From contig JAUIMM010000602.1 in assembly GCA_031769625.1 (NCBI GenBank), forward strand, positions 248,001 through 312,000: a DNA stretch of 64,000 bases, given 5' to 3'. Below the pieces are notes generated by a model. That model saw only the letters and a list, made by a program, of their open reading frames with translations, made no database searches and was not told the origin of the DNA. Source of the stretch: Taudactylus pleione. Lineage: Eukaryota; Chordata; Amphibia; Anura; Myobatrachidae. The translations under genes were made by a program, and so were the position numbers. Shown here one piece after another: positions 9,338 through 18,678 of this stretch (its first letter is position 1; each line of letters begins with the position of its first letter).

Positions 9338-10948
9338 CAGTGTATCCGGAAAGTATTCACAACGCTTCACTTATTTCACATTTTGTTATGTTACAGCCTA
9401 ATTCCAAAACGAAATGCATTTATTTTTCTCCTCAAAAGTCTACACACAATACCCCATAATGACAACTTGTAAAAAGTTTTTTTGCCATTTTTGCAAATTT
9501 AATAAAAAAAAATAAAACTAAGAAATCACATGTACATAAGTATTCACAGCCTTTGCTCAATACTTTGTTGATGCACCTTTGGCAGCAATTGCAGCCTCAA
9601 GTCTTTTTGAATATGATGCCACAAGCGTGGCACACCTATCTTTGGGCAGTTTCACCCATTCCTCTTTGCAGCATCTCTCAAGCTCCATCAGGTTGAATGG
9701 GAAGTGTCGGTGCACAGCCATTTTCAGATCTCTCCAGAGATGTTCAATTGGATTAAAGTCTGGGCTCTGGCTGGGCCACTCAAGGACATTCACAGAGTTG
9801 TCCTGAAGTAACTCCTTTGAAATCTTGGCTGTGTGCTTAGGGTCATTGTCCTGCTGAAAGATGAACCGTCGCCCCAGTCTGAGGTCAAGAGCGCTCTGGA
9901 GCAGGTTTTCATCCAGGATGTCTCTGCACATTGCTGCATTCATCTTTCCCTCTATCCTGACTAGTCTCCCAGTTCCTTCCACTGAAAAACATCCCCACAG
10001 CATGATGCTGCCACCACCATGCTTCACTGTAGGGATTGTATTGGCCTGGTGATGAGCGGTGCCTGGTTTCCCCCAAACATAACGGCTAGCATTCACCCCA
10101 AAGAGTACAATCTTTGTCTCTCATGGTCTGAGAGTCCTTCAGGTGCATTTTGGCAAACTCCAGGCGGGCTGCTATGTGCTTTTTTCTAAGGAGTGGTTTC
10201 CGTCTGGCCACTCTACCATAGAGGCCTGATTGGTGGATTGCTGCAGAGATGGTTGTCCTTCTGGCAGGTTCTTCTCTCTCCACAGAGGAATGCTGTAGCT
10301 CTGACAGAGTGACCATCGGGTTCTTGGTCACCTCCCTGACTAGGGCCCTTCTCCCCTGATCGCTCATTTTAGATGGCCGGCCAACTCTAGGAAGAGTCCT
10401 GGTGGTTCCGAACTTCCATTTATGGATGATGGAGGCCACTGTGCTCATTGGGACTTTCAAAGCAGCAGATATTTTTCTGTACCCTTCCCCAGATTTGTGC
10501 CTTGAGACAATCCTGTCTTGGAGGTCTACAGAGAATTCCTTGGACTTCATGCTTGGTCTGTGCTCTGACATGCACTGTCAAGTGTGGGACCTTATATAGA
10601 CAGGTGTATGCCTTTCAAAATCATGTCCAATCAACTGAATTTACCACAGGTGGACTCCAATTAAGCGGTAGGAACATCTCAAGGATGATAAGTGAAAACA
10701 GGATGCACCTGAGCTCAATTTTGAGCTTCAAGGCAAAGGCTGTGAATACTTATGTACATGTGATTTCTTAGTGGGTTTTTTTTATTAACTTTGCAAAAAT
10801 CTAAAAAAAAACTTTACACGTTGTCATTATGGGGTATTGTGTGTAGAATTTGGAGGACAAAAATGAATTTATTCCATTTTGGAATAAGGCTGTAACATAG
10901 CAAAATGTGGAAAAAGTGAAGCGTTGTGAATACTTTCCGGATGCACTG
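9338..10948 (-). mobile_element. Tc1/mariner element, inactive
   Basis: Starts CAGTGTATCCGGAAAG and ends with the reverse complement (CTTTCCGGATGCACTG), flanked by TA at 9336-9337 and 10949-10950. The inverted repeats extend over about 210 bp on each side. They contain two related inner motifs (AAGTATTCACAACGC and AAGTATTCACAGCC), the IR/DR arrangement of Sleeping Beauty-type Tc1 elements. The transposase lies on the minus strand. Confidence 0.95.
9557..10571 (-). pseudogene. Tc1 transposase, internally deleted
   Basis: Start at 10571 (MSEHRPSMKSKEFSVDLQD). The N-terminal part holds a paired-like helix-turn-helix DNA-binding region and a GRPSK linker; it ends by frameshift at 10086. The second part (10096-9557) carries the second catalytic Asp (FQQDNDPKHTAK) and the Glu region (SPDFNPIEHLW). 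The segment that should hold the first catalytic Asp (normally a WSDE-type motif) is missing: the frame jumps from MRDKDCTLW to NASRYVWGK. The loss of this Asp and the frameshift make it catalytically dead. Confidence 0.93.
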
Positions 10949-10950
10949 TA

Positions 10951-11130
10951 TATACATACACACATATATAAACATAGTTGCATGGGAAGTCAATCTCTTT
11001 GAAAGGAAGAGTTAAACCAACAGAGCAAGTCTACTTGTCAGACTCCTACATTAGGAGATCAGCATGCTCATATATTACTTAGAATACTGCATTCTTAGTG
11101 TCTTATAATTTATAATACATGTTTAATCAT
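10951..11130. other. AT-rich interval, nothing recognised
   Basis: A short TA/CA tract, then unique AT-rich DNA. The 3' end of the L1-like element probably lies near 11130, but the border was not resolved. Confidence 0.4.
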
Positions 11131-11420
11131 GTAACTTTTTGTTGAAAATTTTTCTACATATAAACAGAACAAAAAATAAATACGAATAAGTTTGCAAAAA
11201 ACGTGTTGCCAGCAAAAAAAAAAAAAAAAATCAATAAATAACAAAATATACATTCAGAGGGTTATCAGTGATAAGCTGAACCCGTAAACACAGATATAGC
11301 ATATAAACACCTCACGCATGGAGGTAAAAAGAAAATGACCAAATGAAAAGAAAGGAAAAGGGGTAAACTAAGGAGACAAGGAGCGGGAAGATAGAAGGGG
11401 ATAGATTACACAGAGGGATC

Positions 11421-13218
11421 TCACACAGGTCTACGAAGGCCCAGTGAGGAAAGAGCACATCTATCCCATAGCTTGTGGCATTTGGGAAGGGCCTTATGAC
11501 TAATATAAACATAACGTTCATGGTCAGTGGTATCACTAACCAGCACCCACCACTTGTGTATGTTGGGAGGATCTGGAGCACACCAGGAGCGGGCAATAAT
11601 GTGAATAGATAACGTTTTGCTTCTGGAGGAAGTAATGATGGGAAAGTAAATTGCATATCCGACCACACTAATTTCCAAAAATCATTAACCCTAGGGCAAT
11701 CCTATAACAAATGCCAAAATTCACAGCTAAGAGCATGACATTTGGGGCAATTAGTTGGAATATTAGTATCAATACGTGCAATAGGAATGGGAACGGTAGG
11801 ATCTGTGGAAAATAAAATAATGGATTTGTTGGAAACGAACACAAGGGGAAGTGTACCTTATAGAACCCAACAACTGAGACCATTGCTTATCTTGAAGAGA
11901 ACACAAGGGGAAGTATACCTTATAGAACCCAACGACTGAGACCATTGATCATCTTGAAGAGAACACAAGGGGAAGTGTACCTTATAGAACCCAAAAACTG
12001 AGGCCATTGATCATCTTGAAGAGAACACAAGTGGAAGTATACCTTATAGAACCCAACAACTGAGACCATTGCTTATCTTGAAGAGAACACAAGGGGAAGT
12101 ATACCTTATAGAACCATTTGATCATCTTGAAGAGAACCCAAGTTTGATTCCCATTTATTCCTAAGGGGAAGAAGGACATCTGGCAAATTTATGAGATGTA
12201 AGATCACTATAAAGATAGGAGACTGTCTTACAAACAGGTACTTGAAGGAGTGTAAATTTAAGAAGAAAAGGTGTTAATAAAATAGAATCAGATCCAAACT
12301 GAGTGTTCAGGGGTGCAACGGAGCTGAAGGTATCTATAAAAAGCTGTACAAGGAAGGCCAAACTCCATACGCAAATGGTCATAGGAGTGGAGCACCCCAT
12401 TATGAAACAAATGACCAGTAGTTTTGATACCATAAGAAATCCAAAAGGTCTCCGATCCCAGCACATCCAAAACCATCATTAAACCACAGGCAGACATCAG
12501 GATCCACACCCTCATCCCCAAACAATCCCTGAGCAAAGGGCAAAACCAGTTCAACTTGTCGAAGTAAGTGGAGATATCTATCCGGCATTTTACGGAGAAT
12601 AACATTTATAAAGGAGCTAAAGGGGACCCTGTTTGCTCACCAAGAAATCCCGCCAGAGTGGTGTCAGTACCAACAGATAACCAGGGCACCAAATGCGACA
12701 GTTGTGACGCCAAATAGTAAATATGTAAATTATAAAGGGCCAATCCACCTGCAGATTTAGGTACTACATAGGGTACGGAGAGCAATCAGATGTCTCTTAT
12801 CCTCTCACACAAAAACAGGTAAAATAAACTCAATATGGGAGAAAACTTTTTTAGGAATAAATACAGGTGAATGCTGTAGGACATAAAGGTATTTAGGCTA
12901 AATAGACATTAATGGTAATGGACACCACATTAAGTTCTACAAAATCAGCAGGATTAGGCGAGATGAAGACACCCACATACCGAAAGGAGAAAGTCCATTG
13001 TAGAGGGCAGGAGAGAGAAGGGAAAAGGCAGGAACCAATCAAAGGAAAAATACTAGACGTGGACCAATTAATCAGCAACCCTGAAAAACAATCAAAATGC
13101 TTAATAACGTCCATCAAACATTCTAAAGATGGGCCCGCGTCCACCAGAAACAGCAGAATATCACCCGCATAAAGAGCTTTTGTGTCCATTACACGGCCCC
13201 CCCCGCAGGCCCTGAATA
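11421..13218 (-). pseudogene. L1-like ORF2: RT catalytic box and C-terminal region
   Basis: Read leftwards, the piece starts next to the hAT-like insertion and reaches ALYAGDILLF (13175-13146), the RT catalytic box. The expected YADD has become YAGD, so the first catalytic Asp is lost. Further on are an L1-typical GGLALYNLHIYYLASQ motif (about 12750-12700) and short fragments to about 11421. Many stops and frame changes are present, and the 62-bp tandem array interrupts it. Confidence 0.8.
11836..12118. repeat. 62-bp tandem repeat in the L1-like 3' part
   Basis: About 4.5 units beginning GAACACAAGGGGAAGT, spaced 62 bp (about 11837, 11899, 11961, 12023, 12085). The last unit is shortened. Confidence 0.9.
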
Positions 13219-13524
13219 GCTGAATCCGGGGCCGGGTTAAGGTTTGTGGAGCCCTTGGGGCAACAACCTTGTGGGGCCCTTTTCAATATAATTGTATTAA
13301 AAGTATATACATATGTATATTTGTGCAGGAGAGCTGCATGGGCAGGCAGGACAGGGAGTGGGTGTGCTTGGGCAGGTGCGCAGATACTGCCCCGACACGC
13401 CAGGATACGGGGAAGCACTGAGTGGCCGGGACCTCCATCACCACGCTGCAGCCATCCCGGAACACGATACAGTCAGCAGGGGCAAACGCAGGATTTTACA
13501 GGGAAGGGGGGAGTTCCGTATATA

Positions 13525-13641
13525 TAAATATATATATATACACACACCACACATACATATATTTATATACTTACACACACACTGTGCTTATAGATATACA
13601 CAAATACTGTACATATATACACAAACATACATACCTACATA
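13525..13641. repeat. TA/CA-rich microsatellite
   Basis: Runs of TATA, CACA and ATAC within the hAT-like element; the Tc1 at 13642 inserted at a TA of this tract. Confidence 0.85.
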
Positions 13642-15255
13642 CACTACCGTTGAAAAGTTTGGGGTCACTTAGAAATTTCCTTATTTTTGACAGAAAGCAC
13701 TGTTTTTTTGATGAAGATAACATATTAAATTAATCAGAAATACACTCTATACATTGTTAATGTGGTAAATGACTATACTAGCTGAAAAAGTCTGGTTTTT
13801 AAAGGAATATCTACATAGGTGTATAGAGGCCCATTTCCAGCAACCATCACTCCAGTGTTCTAATGGTACATTGTGTTTGCTAAGCGCGTTAGAAGACTAA
13901 TGGATGATTAGAAAACCCTTGAAAACCCTTGTGCAATTATGTTAGCACAGCTGAAAATGGGTTTGCTTGTTAGAGAAGCTATAAAACTGGCCTTCCTTTG
14001 AGCTAGTTGAGTATCTGGACCATCACATTTGTGGGTTCGATTATACTCTCCAAATGGCCAGAAAAAGAGAACTTTCATGTGAAACTCAACAGTCTATTCT
14101 TGTTCTTAGAAATGAAGGCTATTCCATGCAAGAAACTGGCAAGAAACTAAACATTTCCTACAACGGTCTGTACTACTCCCTTCAGAGAACAGCACAAACA
14201 GCTTCTAACCAGAGTAGAAAGAGAAATGGGAGGCCCCGGTGCACAACTGTGCAAGAAGACAAGTACATTAGAGTCTCTAGTTTGAGAAATAGACGCCTCA
14301 CAAGTCCTCAACTGGCAGCTTCATTAACTGGTACCCGCAAAATCCCAGTGTCAACGCTACAGTGAAGAGGTGACTCCGGGATGCTGGCTTTCTAGGCAGA
14401 GTGGCAAAGAAAAAGCCATATCTGAGACTGGCCAATAAAAGGAAAATATTAATATGGGCAAAAGAACACAGACATTGGACAGAGGAAGATTGGAAAAAAG
14501 TGTTATGGACAGACGAATCAAAGTTTGAGGTGTTTGGATCACACAGAAGAACATTTGTGAGATGCAGAACAAGTGAAAAGATGCTGGAAGAGTGCCTGAC
14601 GCCATCTGTCAAGCATGGTGAGGTAATGTGATGGTCTGGGGCTGCTTTGGAGCTGGTAAAGTGGGAGATTTGTACTAGGTTAAAGGGATTTTGAATAAGG
14701 AAGGTTATCACTCCATTTTGCAATGCCATGCCATACCCTGTGGACAGCGCTTGATTGGAGCCAATTTCCTCCTCCAACAGGACAATGACCCAAAGCACAC
14801 CTCCAAATTATGCAAGAACTATTTAGGGAAGAAGCAGGCAGCTGGTATTCTGTCTGTAATGGAGTGGCCAGCGCAGTCACCAGATCTCAACCCCATGGAG
14901 CTGTTGTAGGAGCAGATTGACCGTATGGTACGCAAGAAGTGCCCATCAAGCCAATCCAACTTGTTGGAGGTGCTTCAGGAAGCGTGGGGTGAAATTTCTT
15001 CAGATTACCTCAACAAATTAACAGCTAGAATGCCAAAGGCCTACAATGCTGTAATTGCTGCAAAAGGAGCATTCTCTGACGAAAGCAAAATTTGAAGGAC
15101 AAAATTATCATTTCACTTAATAAACATTATTTCTAACCTTGCCAATGTCTTGACTATATGTTCTATTAATTTTACAACTCATTTGATAAATAAAAGTCAG
15201 TTTTCATGTAAAACACAAAATTGTCTGGGTGACCCCAAACTTTTGAACGGTAGTG
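13642..15255 (+). mobile_element. Second Tc1/mariner element, inactive, different family
   Basis: Ends CACTACCGTTGAAAAGTTTG and its inverted partner (AAACTTTTGAACGGTAGTG), with TA at 13640-13641 and 15256-15257. The ends differ from the Tc1 at 9338-10948, so two Tc1 families are present. Confidence 0.95.
14054..15095 (+). pseudogene. Tc1 transposase with stops and frameshifts
   Basis: Starts at ATG 14054 (MARKRELSCETQQSILVLRN), with a helix-turn-helix N-terminus up to a stop at 14363. A second segment in another frame (14401-14631) holds the first Asp in LWTDESKFEVFG (Asp codon at 14512). A third (14691-14909) holds QQDNDPKHTS and SPDLNPMELL. A further stop stands where the family has Trp (after MELL). 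The C-terminus reads to the TGA at 15093. All three acidic residues of the DDE triad remain, but the frame is broken at least three times. Confidence 0.93.
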
Positions 15256-15257
15256 TA

Positions 15258-15638
15258 TATTCACACAGAAAAACATATACACCACACATGCATGTGTCAC
15301 ACATAAATTACACAAACACACATACACTTAACTTGCAGCATCTGCAGACTGCATGTTATGGATGGGATGGCACCATGTTATTAAGCTCCGCCACCTCGTG
15401 GCAAAATGCAGCAATTTGCGGGTCAGAAAAAGGAGGGGCCAAATGGCAATTTTAACGCAATCACATCATATTGGCTCCGCCTCCAACCGGCTGTCCTGCG
15501 AATTGCAGCATTTTGCTGCAAGGTGGACGGGGCTTAATAAAATATTGCCTGTTTTGGTGCTGTTGCTGTGTGGGGCCCCCCTAGGTGTGGGGGCCCCGGG
15601 ACAACTGCTTTTGTCCTCCTCCCTTTAATCTGGCCCTG
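15258..15638. other. Right flank of the hAT-like element
   Basis: CA-rich start, then GC-richer sequence with inverted motifs (TTGCGGG, GCAATTTGC, GCAAATT-like words), ending at the right terminal repeat. No coding potential seen. Confidence 0.5.
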
Positions 15639-16869
15639 GCTGAATTTGCACAAATGAGACACGCCAGGGGCTCGATAGGCAGTGCAAACAATGCATGGGA
15701 TAAAGGACACCCCTGGCGTGTGCCACACCCTAGCTTAAAAGGAAGAGGAAATACAACCATTCACCACCACTCCCAGCTAATAAAACGGGAACCAGAACCA
15801 AACCTAGACAAGACCTCCCATAAATACTCCCATTCCATGGAATCTAAGGCCTTGTCTGCATCTAAGGAGACCACCACAGCTTCAGGGGCATCCCTATGGG
15901 ACATCTGCATATGATAGGAAAGGAGCCTAAGATTTTGAGTAGTGGATTTACCTGACATGAAGCCGGTTTGATCAGGATGTATAATAGAATTAATAATAGA
16001 ATTAAGACGAATAGTAAAAGTTTAGCCAATATTTTTCTGTCAATGGTAAGAAGAGAAATAGGTCTCTAAGAGTCTGGATAAAGGGGGTCCTTCCCAGGCT
16101 GTGGGAGCACTACAACCAAGGCCTCCAACATTGATGGCGGTAGACAATCAGCAGTTAGAAGAGCATCAAAAGTCTTGAGAAGATGCGGGATAAAGACGTT
16201 TTTACATTTCTGATACACCTCTATCGGGACACCATCAATTCCGGGAGCTTTACAGTGTGGAAAGGAGAAGATAGCAACCTCCAGATCCTCCTCTGTAAAA
16301 GGAGCATCTAATAAATCAACTGCATCAGTCTCAAGACAGGGCAGATGGATTCCTTCTAAATAGGCACGAAGCTGGGAGGGAGAATATGACACCTTAGTAG
16401 CATAAAGAGAGGAGTAATATTGCAGAAACACATCCGTTATAAAAAGAGCGGAGGTATGCAATATTCCAGAGGAATCAAGGATACCCGAGACTGCTCTGGA
16501 AAACCATCCCCTTTTGCCAAATAAGCTATGTAACTCCATCCCAACATCAGCCTGTGAGTATTTCTTATGATGGGGAAAAAGTAGTGTACGCTTAGATTTA
16601 TCAAACAGGTGATCCGGCCACTCCCGCTGGACATGAAGCATAACCTCCCAATCTGAGATCTCTTTAGACAAGAGGTACTGGGCCTCAGCGTCCTTATAAG
16701 CATTTTCCAAAACAGTTTCCCGCTGCCCATGAAATAATTTAATGTTAACAATACGCTTAATAAAGGTGCCCCTTAGAAATGCCTTAAAGGAATCCCAAAG
16801 GAGAGAAACATCAGTACATGAGGCATTATCCACAAAATAATAAACCCAAGCAGCTTCTCATTCAGAGCC
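15639..16869 (-). pseudogene. L1-like ORF2: linker and RT fingers/palm
   Basis: From the right, a 255-codon open frame (16833-16066) carries the region before the RT and its first boxes, including FSFPHCKAPGIDGVPIEVYQ (about 16280-16220). After a frame change, SLDADKALDSMEW (about 15868-15830) holds the first palm Asp, and at about 15720-15650 GTRQGCPLS is readable. These are the canonical RT motifs of L1-type elements. The RT continues across the hAT-like insertion into the YAGD box. Confidence 0.85.
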
Positions 16870-17129
16870 GGCACCCACTAGGTCTAACCAGAATGGGTTA
16901 AGTTTCCAAAAGCGGGCACCGTCCGAAAGGGAGGAACCAATACTAATGCACAGCGGAGAGTGGTCGGAGACACCCTCGACAAATAATCAACTACAGAAAC
17001 TCTGGGAACCTGAATAGGTGAAATAAAAACCATTTCAATACGTGACAAAGAGCGATGAGTGGAGGACTGACTGGAAAAGGTAGAGGGATAGCGGACACAC
17101 CAGACATCCAACCAGCCCAATACTGCAAT
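16870..17129 (-). pseudogene. L1-like endonuclease, C-terminal part
   Basis: Reads GWLDVWCVRYPSTFSS, SRIEMVFIS and, after a frame change, SDHSPLCIS (about 16968-16942). SRID...SDHSPL is the C-terminal signature of APE-type endonucleases; here Asp of SRID has become Glu. Confidence 0.8.
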
Positions 17130-18381
17130 CAGCACTCTCAATGCGGGATTCCAATGAAAGATATGAACACAGTGTTAAAATATATCTCTGATCCTAGGTC
17201 GGACTCCTTCCATTATATCCAAGGTTTTGAGATTTCAAGCAGCCATATGAATAGTCGGTACAATTGGTTTCAACACAGTCTTTAGCATCCAAAGTGCAAA
17301 TTGAATAAGCTGTTAATAATCCACCTGCATTTTGTTCCGGCGCTGCACTCAGTCCTGGAAAGGTTGTGGGGGTCCAAAGTAAAGTCCAATGTTAGCAGGA
17401 TTCCCAGAGCAATCACCTCAATGCATTTCACTAGGCAAGAGGCACCTAGCTTCCTCAGGAGTATGTGCGTTGGTTCATATTGTTGGGGTAGTTAAATACC
17501 CAGGAGTAATTGGTTAATTAATAACACATGTAGTGGCAATAAAATTAATAAATTAAAAGAAAAACCGTCCATCAAACACATTTAATAAAAAAAAGGCTTA
17601 AACAAAGCTAAGATTAGGCAATCCCACTTACCCGTAAATGGTGTAGGGAAAATTTATCTTGATCAGAATCTATATTGTACAATTAACGGCAATGCGATCA
17701 TGTGATAACCTAGTGTCACATGATCGCATGCCGTATTCTCATTGGTTAGACAGAAATGACACCCATAGACCACATATTTCTAAATTCCTGGGCTCCATCA
17801 TATAGTGTATTCCCCCGGGTAATTATCCGGAACACGTCACCTTATTGGCGGGGATATACACTATCTGATGGAGTCCAGGAATTTAGAAATATGTGGTCTA
17901 TGGGTGTCATTTCTGTCTAACCAATGAGAATACGGCATGCGGAACAAAATACAGGTGGATTATTTACAGCTTATTCAATTTGCACTTTGGATGCTAAAGA
18001 CTGTGTTGAAACCAATTGTACTGACTATTCCTATGGCTGCTTGAAATCTCAAAACCTTGGATATAGTGGAAGGAGTCCTAGGTCCTATACCATCTGCTCA
18101 ATATACAGGATCAGAGATATATTTTAACACTATGTTAATATCTTTCATTGGAATCCCACATTGAGAGTGCTGGTCATTCATTCAACCATTATCATGTGTG
18201 GCATTTACTGTTTTACTCTTGTTTTTTTTAGAATAAATAATTTTCATTATTTAAAGATCACCGTCCATCTTTTTTAGCGCTGGTTCTTTTGTGTTTTACT
18301 GTGATTGATTTCAGGGTGTGACTATCCCTGTACCAGCCGCTTTTTGTCAGCGCATCACAACCAATTTTTTCTTGTTGTATG
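17130..18381. mobile_element. Unclassified inverted-repeat insertion (possibly Penelope-like)
   Basis: It splits the L1-like endonuclease frame and is flanked by CAATACTGCAAT (17118-17129) and CAATTCAGCAAT (18382-18393), a 12-bp duplication with two mismatches. Inside, 17130-17339 is an imperfect inverted copy of about 17940-18172, and a second inverted pair nests within (about 17720-17812 and 17858-17940). The left arm reaches the insertion edge, but about 209 bp lie beyond the right arm. On the minus strand CCTGAGGAAGCTAGGTGCC and GTGAAATGCATTGAGG (17430-17465) recall the conserved non-coding motif of Penelope-like elements, which often carry inverted partial copies. That family call is inference only. 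Confidence 0.6.
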
Positions 18382-18393
18382 CAATTCAGCAAT

Positions 18394-18600
18394 CAATTTA
18401 GAAAAAGGGGATTGGGAAGGGGGTAAAGAAATAATTAACTTTCTCCAACGGTCTATGGAAGGATCCATTACATTATTAAAGTCACCCAAGCAAATAACAG
18501 GAGTAGAGGGAGAAAGTGAAATAAAGGCAGCAGCCTTACGTAAGACCTCAATAACTCAGTGAAGTCCATATACAATGGAGTATACACGCTGTAAATGTAT
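18394..18600 (-). pseudogene. L1-like endonuclease, central part
   Basis: Minus strand reads VICLGDFNNVMDPSIDRW (GDFN at 18486-18475), the conserved Asp-Asn motif of APE-type endonucleases, then KLIISLPPSQSPFSKLIAEL up to the insertion. A stop lies upstream of it. The sequence stops being recognisable near 18600, next to the 3' end of the zinc-finger gene. Confidence 0.8.
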
Positions 18601-18611
18601 TCATGCTGGCT

Positions 18612-18617
18612 TTTATT
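18612..18617 (-). promoter_or_regulatory. Candidate polyadenylation signal (AATAAA) of the zinc-finger gene
   Basis: AATAAA on the minus strand, about 60 bases downstream of the stop codon at 18679-18681. Confidence 0.55.
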
Positions 18618-18678
18618 ATTTACATTATAATATACACAGTTTTTTCAATAATTATTATTGATGCCCGTTTCATGTATA

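Larger units (their letters stand above)
13227..15638. mobile_element. hAT-like non-autonomous DNA transposon
   Basis: The left end CGGGGCCGGGTTAAGG and the reverse complement of the right end (CAGGGCCAGATTAAAGG) form short imperfect inverted repeats. They are flanked by GCTGAATC (13219-13226) and GCTGAATT (15639-15646), an 8-bp target-site duplication with one mismatch. Removing the element rejoins the L1-like RT frame. Eight-base duplications and CAGGG-type ends are usual for hAT. No hAT transposase is present; the interior holds microsatellites and a nested Tc1. Confidence 0.75.
11131..18600 (-). mobile_element. L1-like (Tx1-type) non-LTR retrotransposon, three pieces
   Basis: Minus-strand ORF2-like sequence is readable in three collinear pieces: 18600-18382 (endonuclease), 17129-15639 (endonuclease end to RT) and 13226 to about 11131 (RT end and C-terminal region). 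The gaps are the insertions at 17130-18381 and 13227-15638, each flanked by a target-site duplication, so the pieces were once contiguous. The APE endonuclease and L1-type RT motifs place it in the L1 group. It is 5'-truncated near 18600, and the 3' border near 11131 is uncertain. Confidence 0.85.

Noticed and set aside
11213..11230. Poly-A run as the tail of a plus-strand retroposon
   Set aside because: Upstream plus-strand sequence shows no LINE or SINE body, and the L1-like element here is on the minus strand, so the run is probably a simple repeat.
17870..17905. Hammerhead-ribozyme-like core (CTGATGGAGTCC...GAAA) in the 17130-18381 insertion
   Set aside because: Expected in Penelope-like elements, but the sequence between the two core words does not form stem II, so the match is weak.
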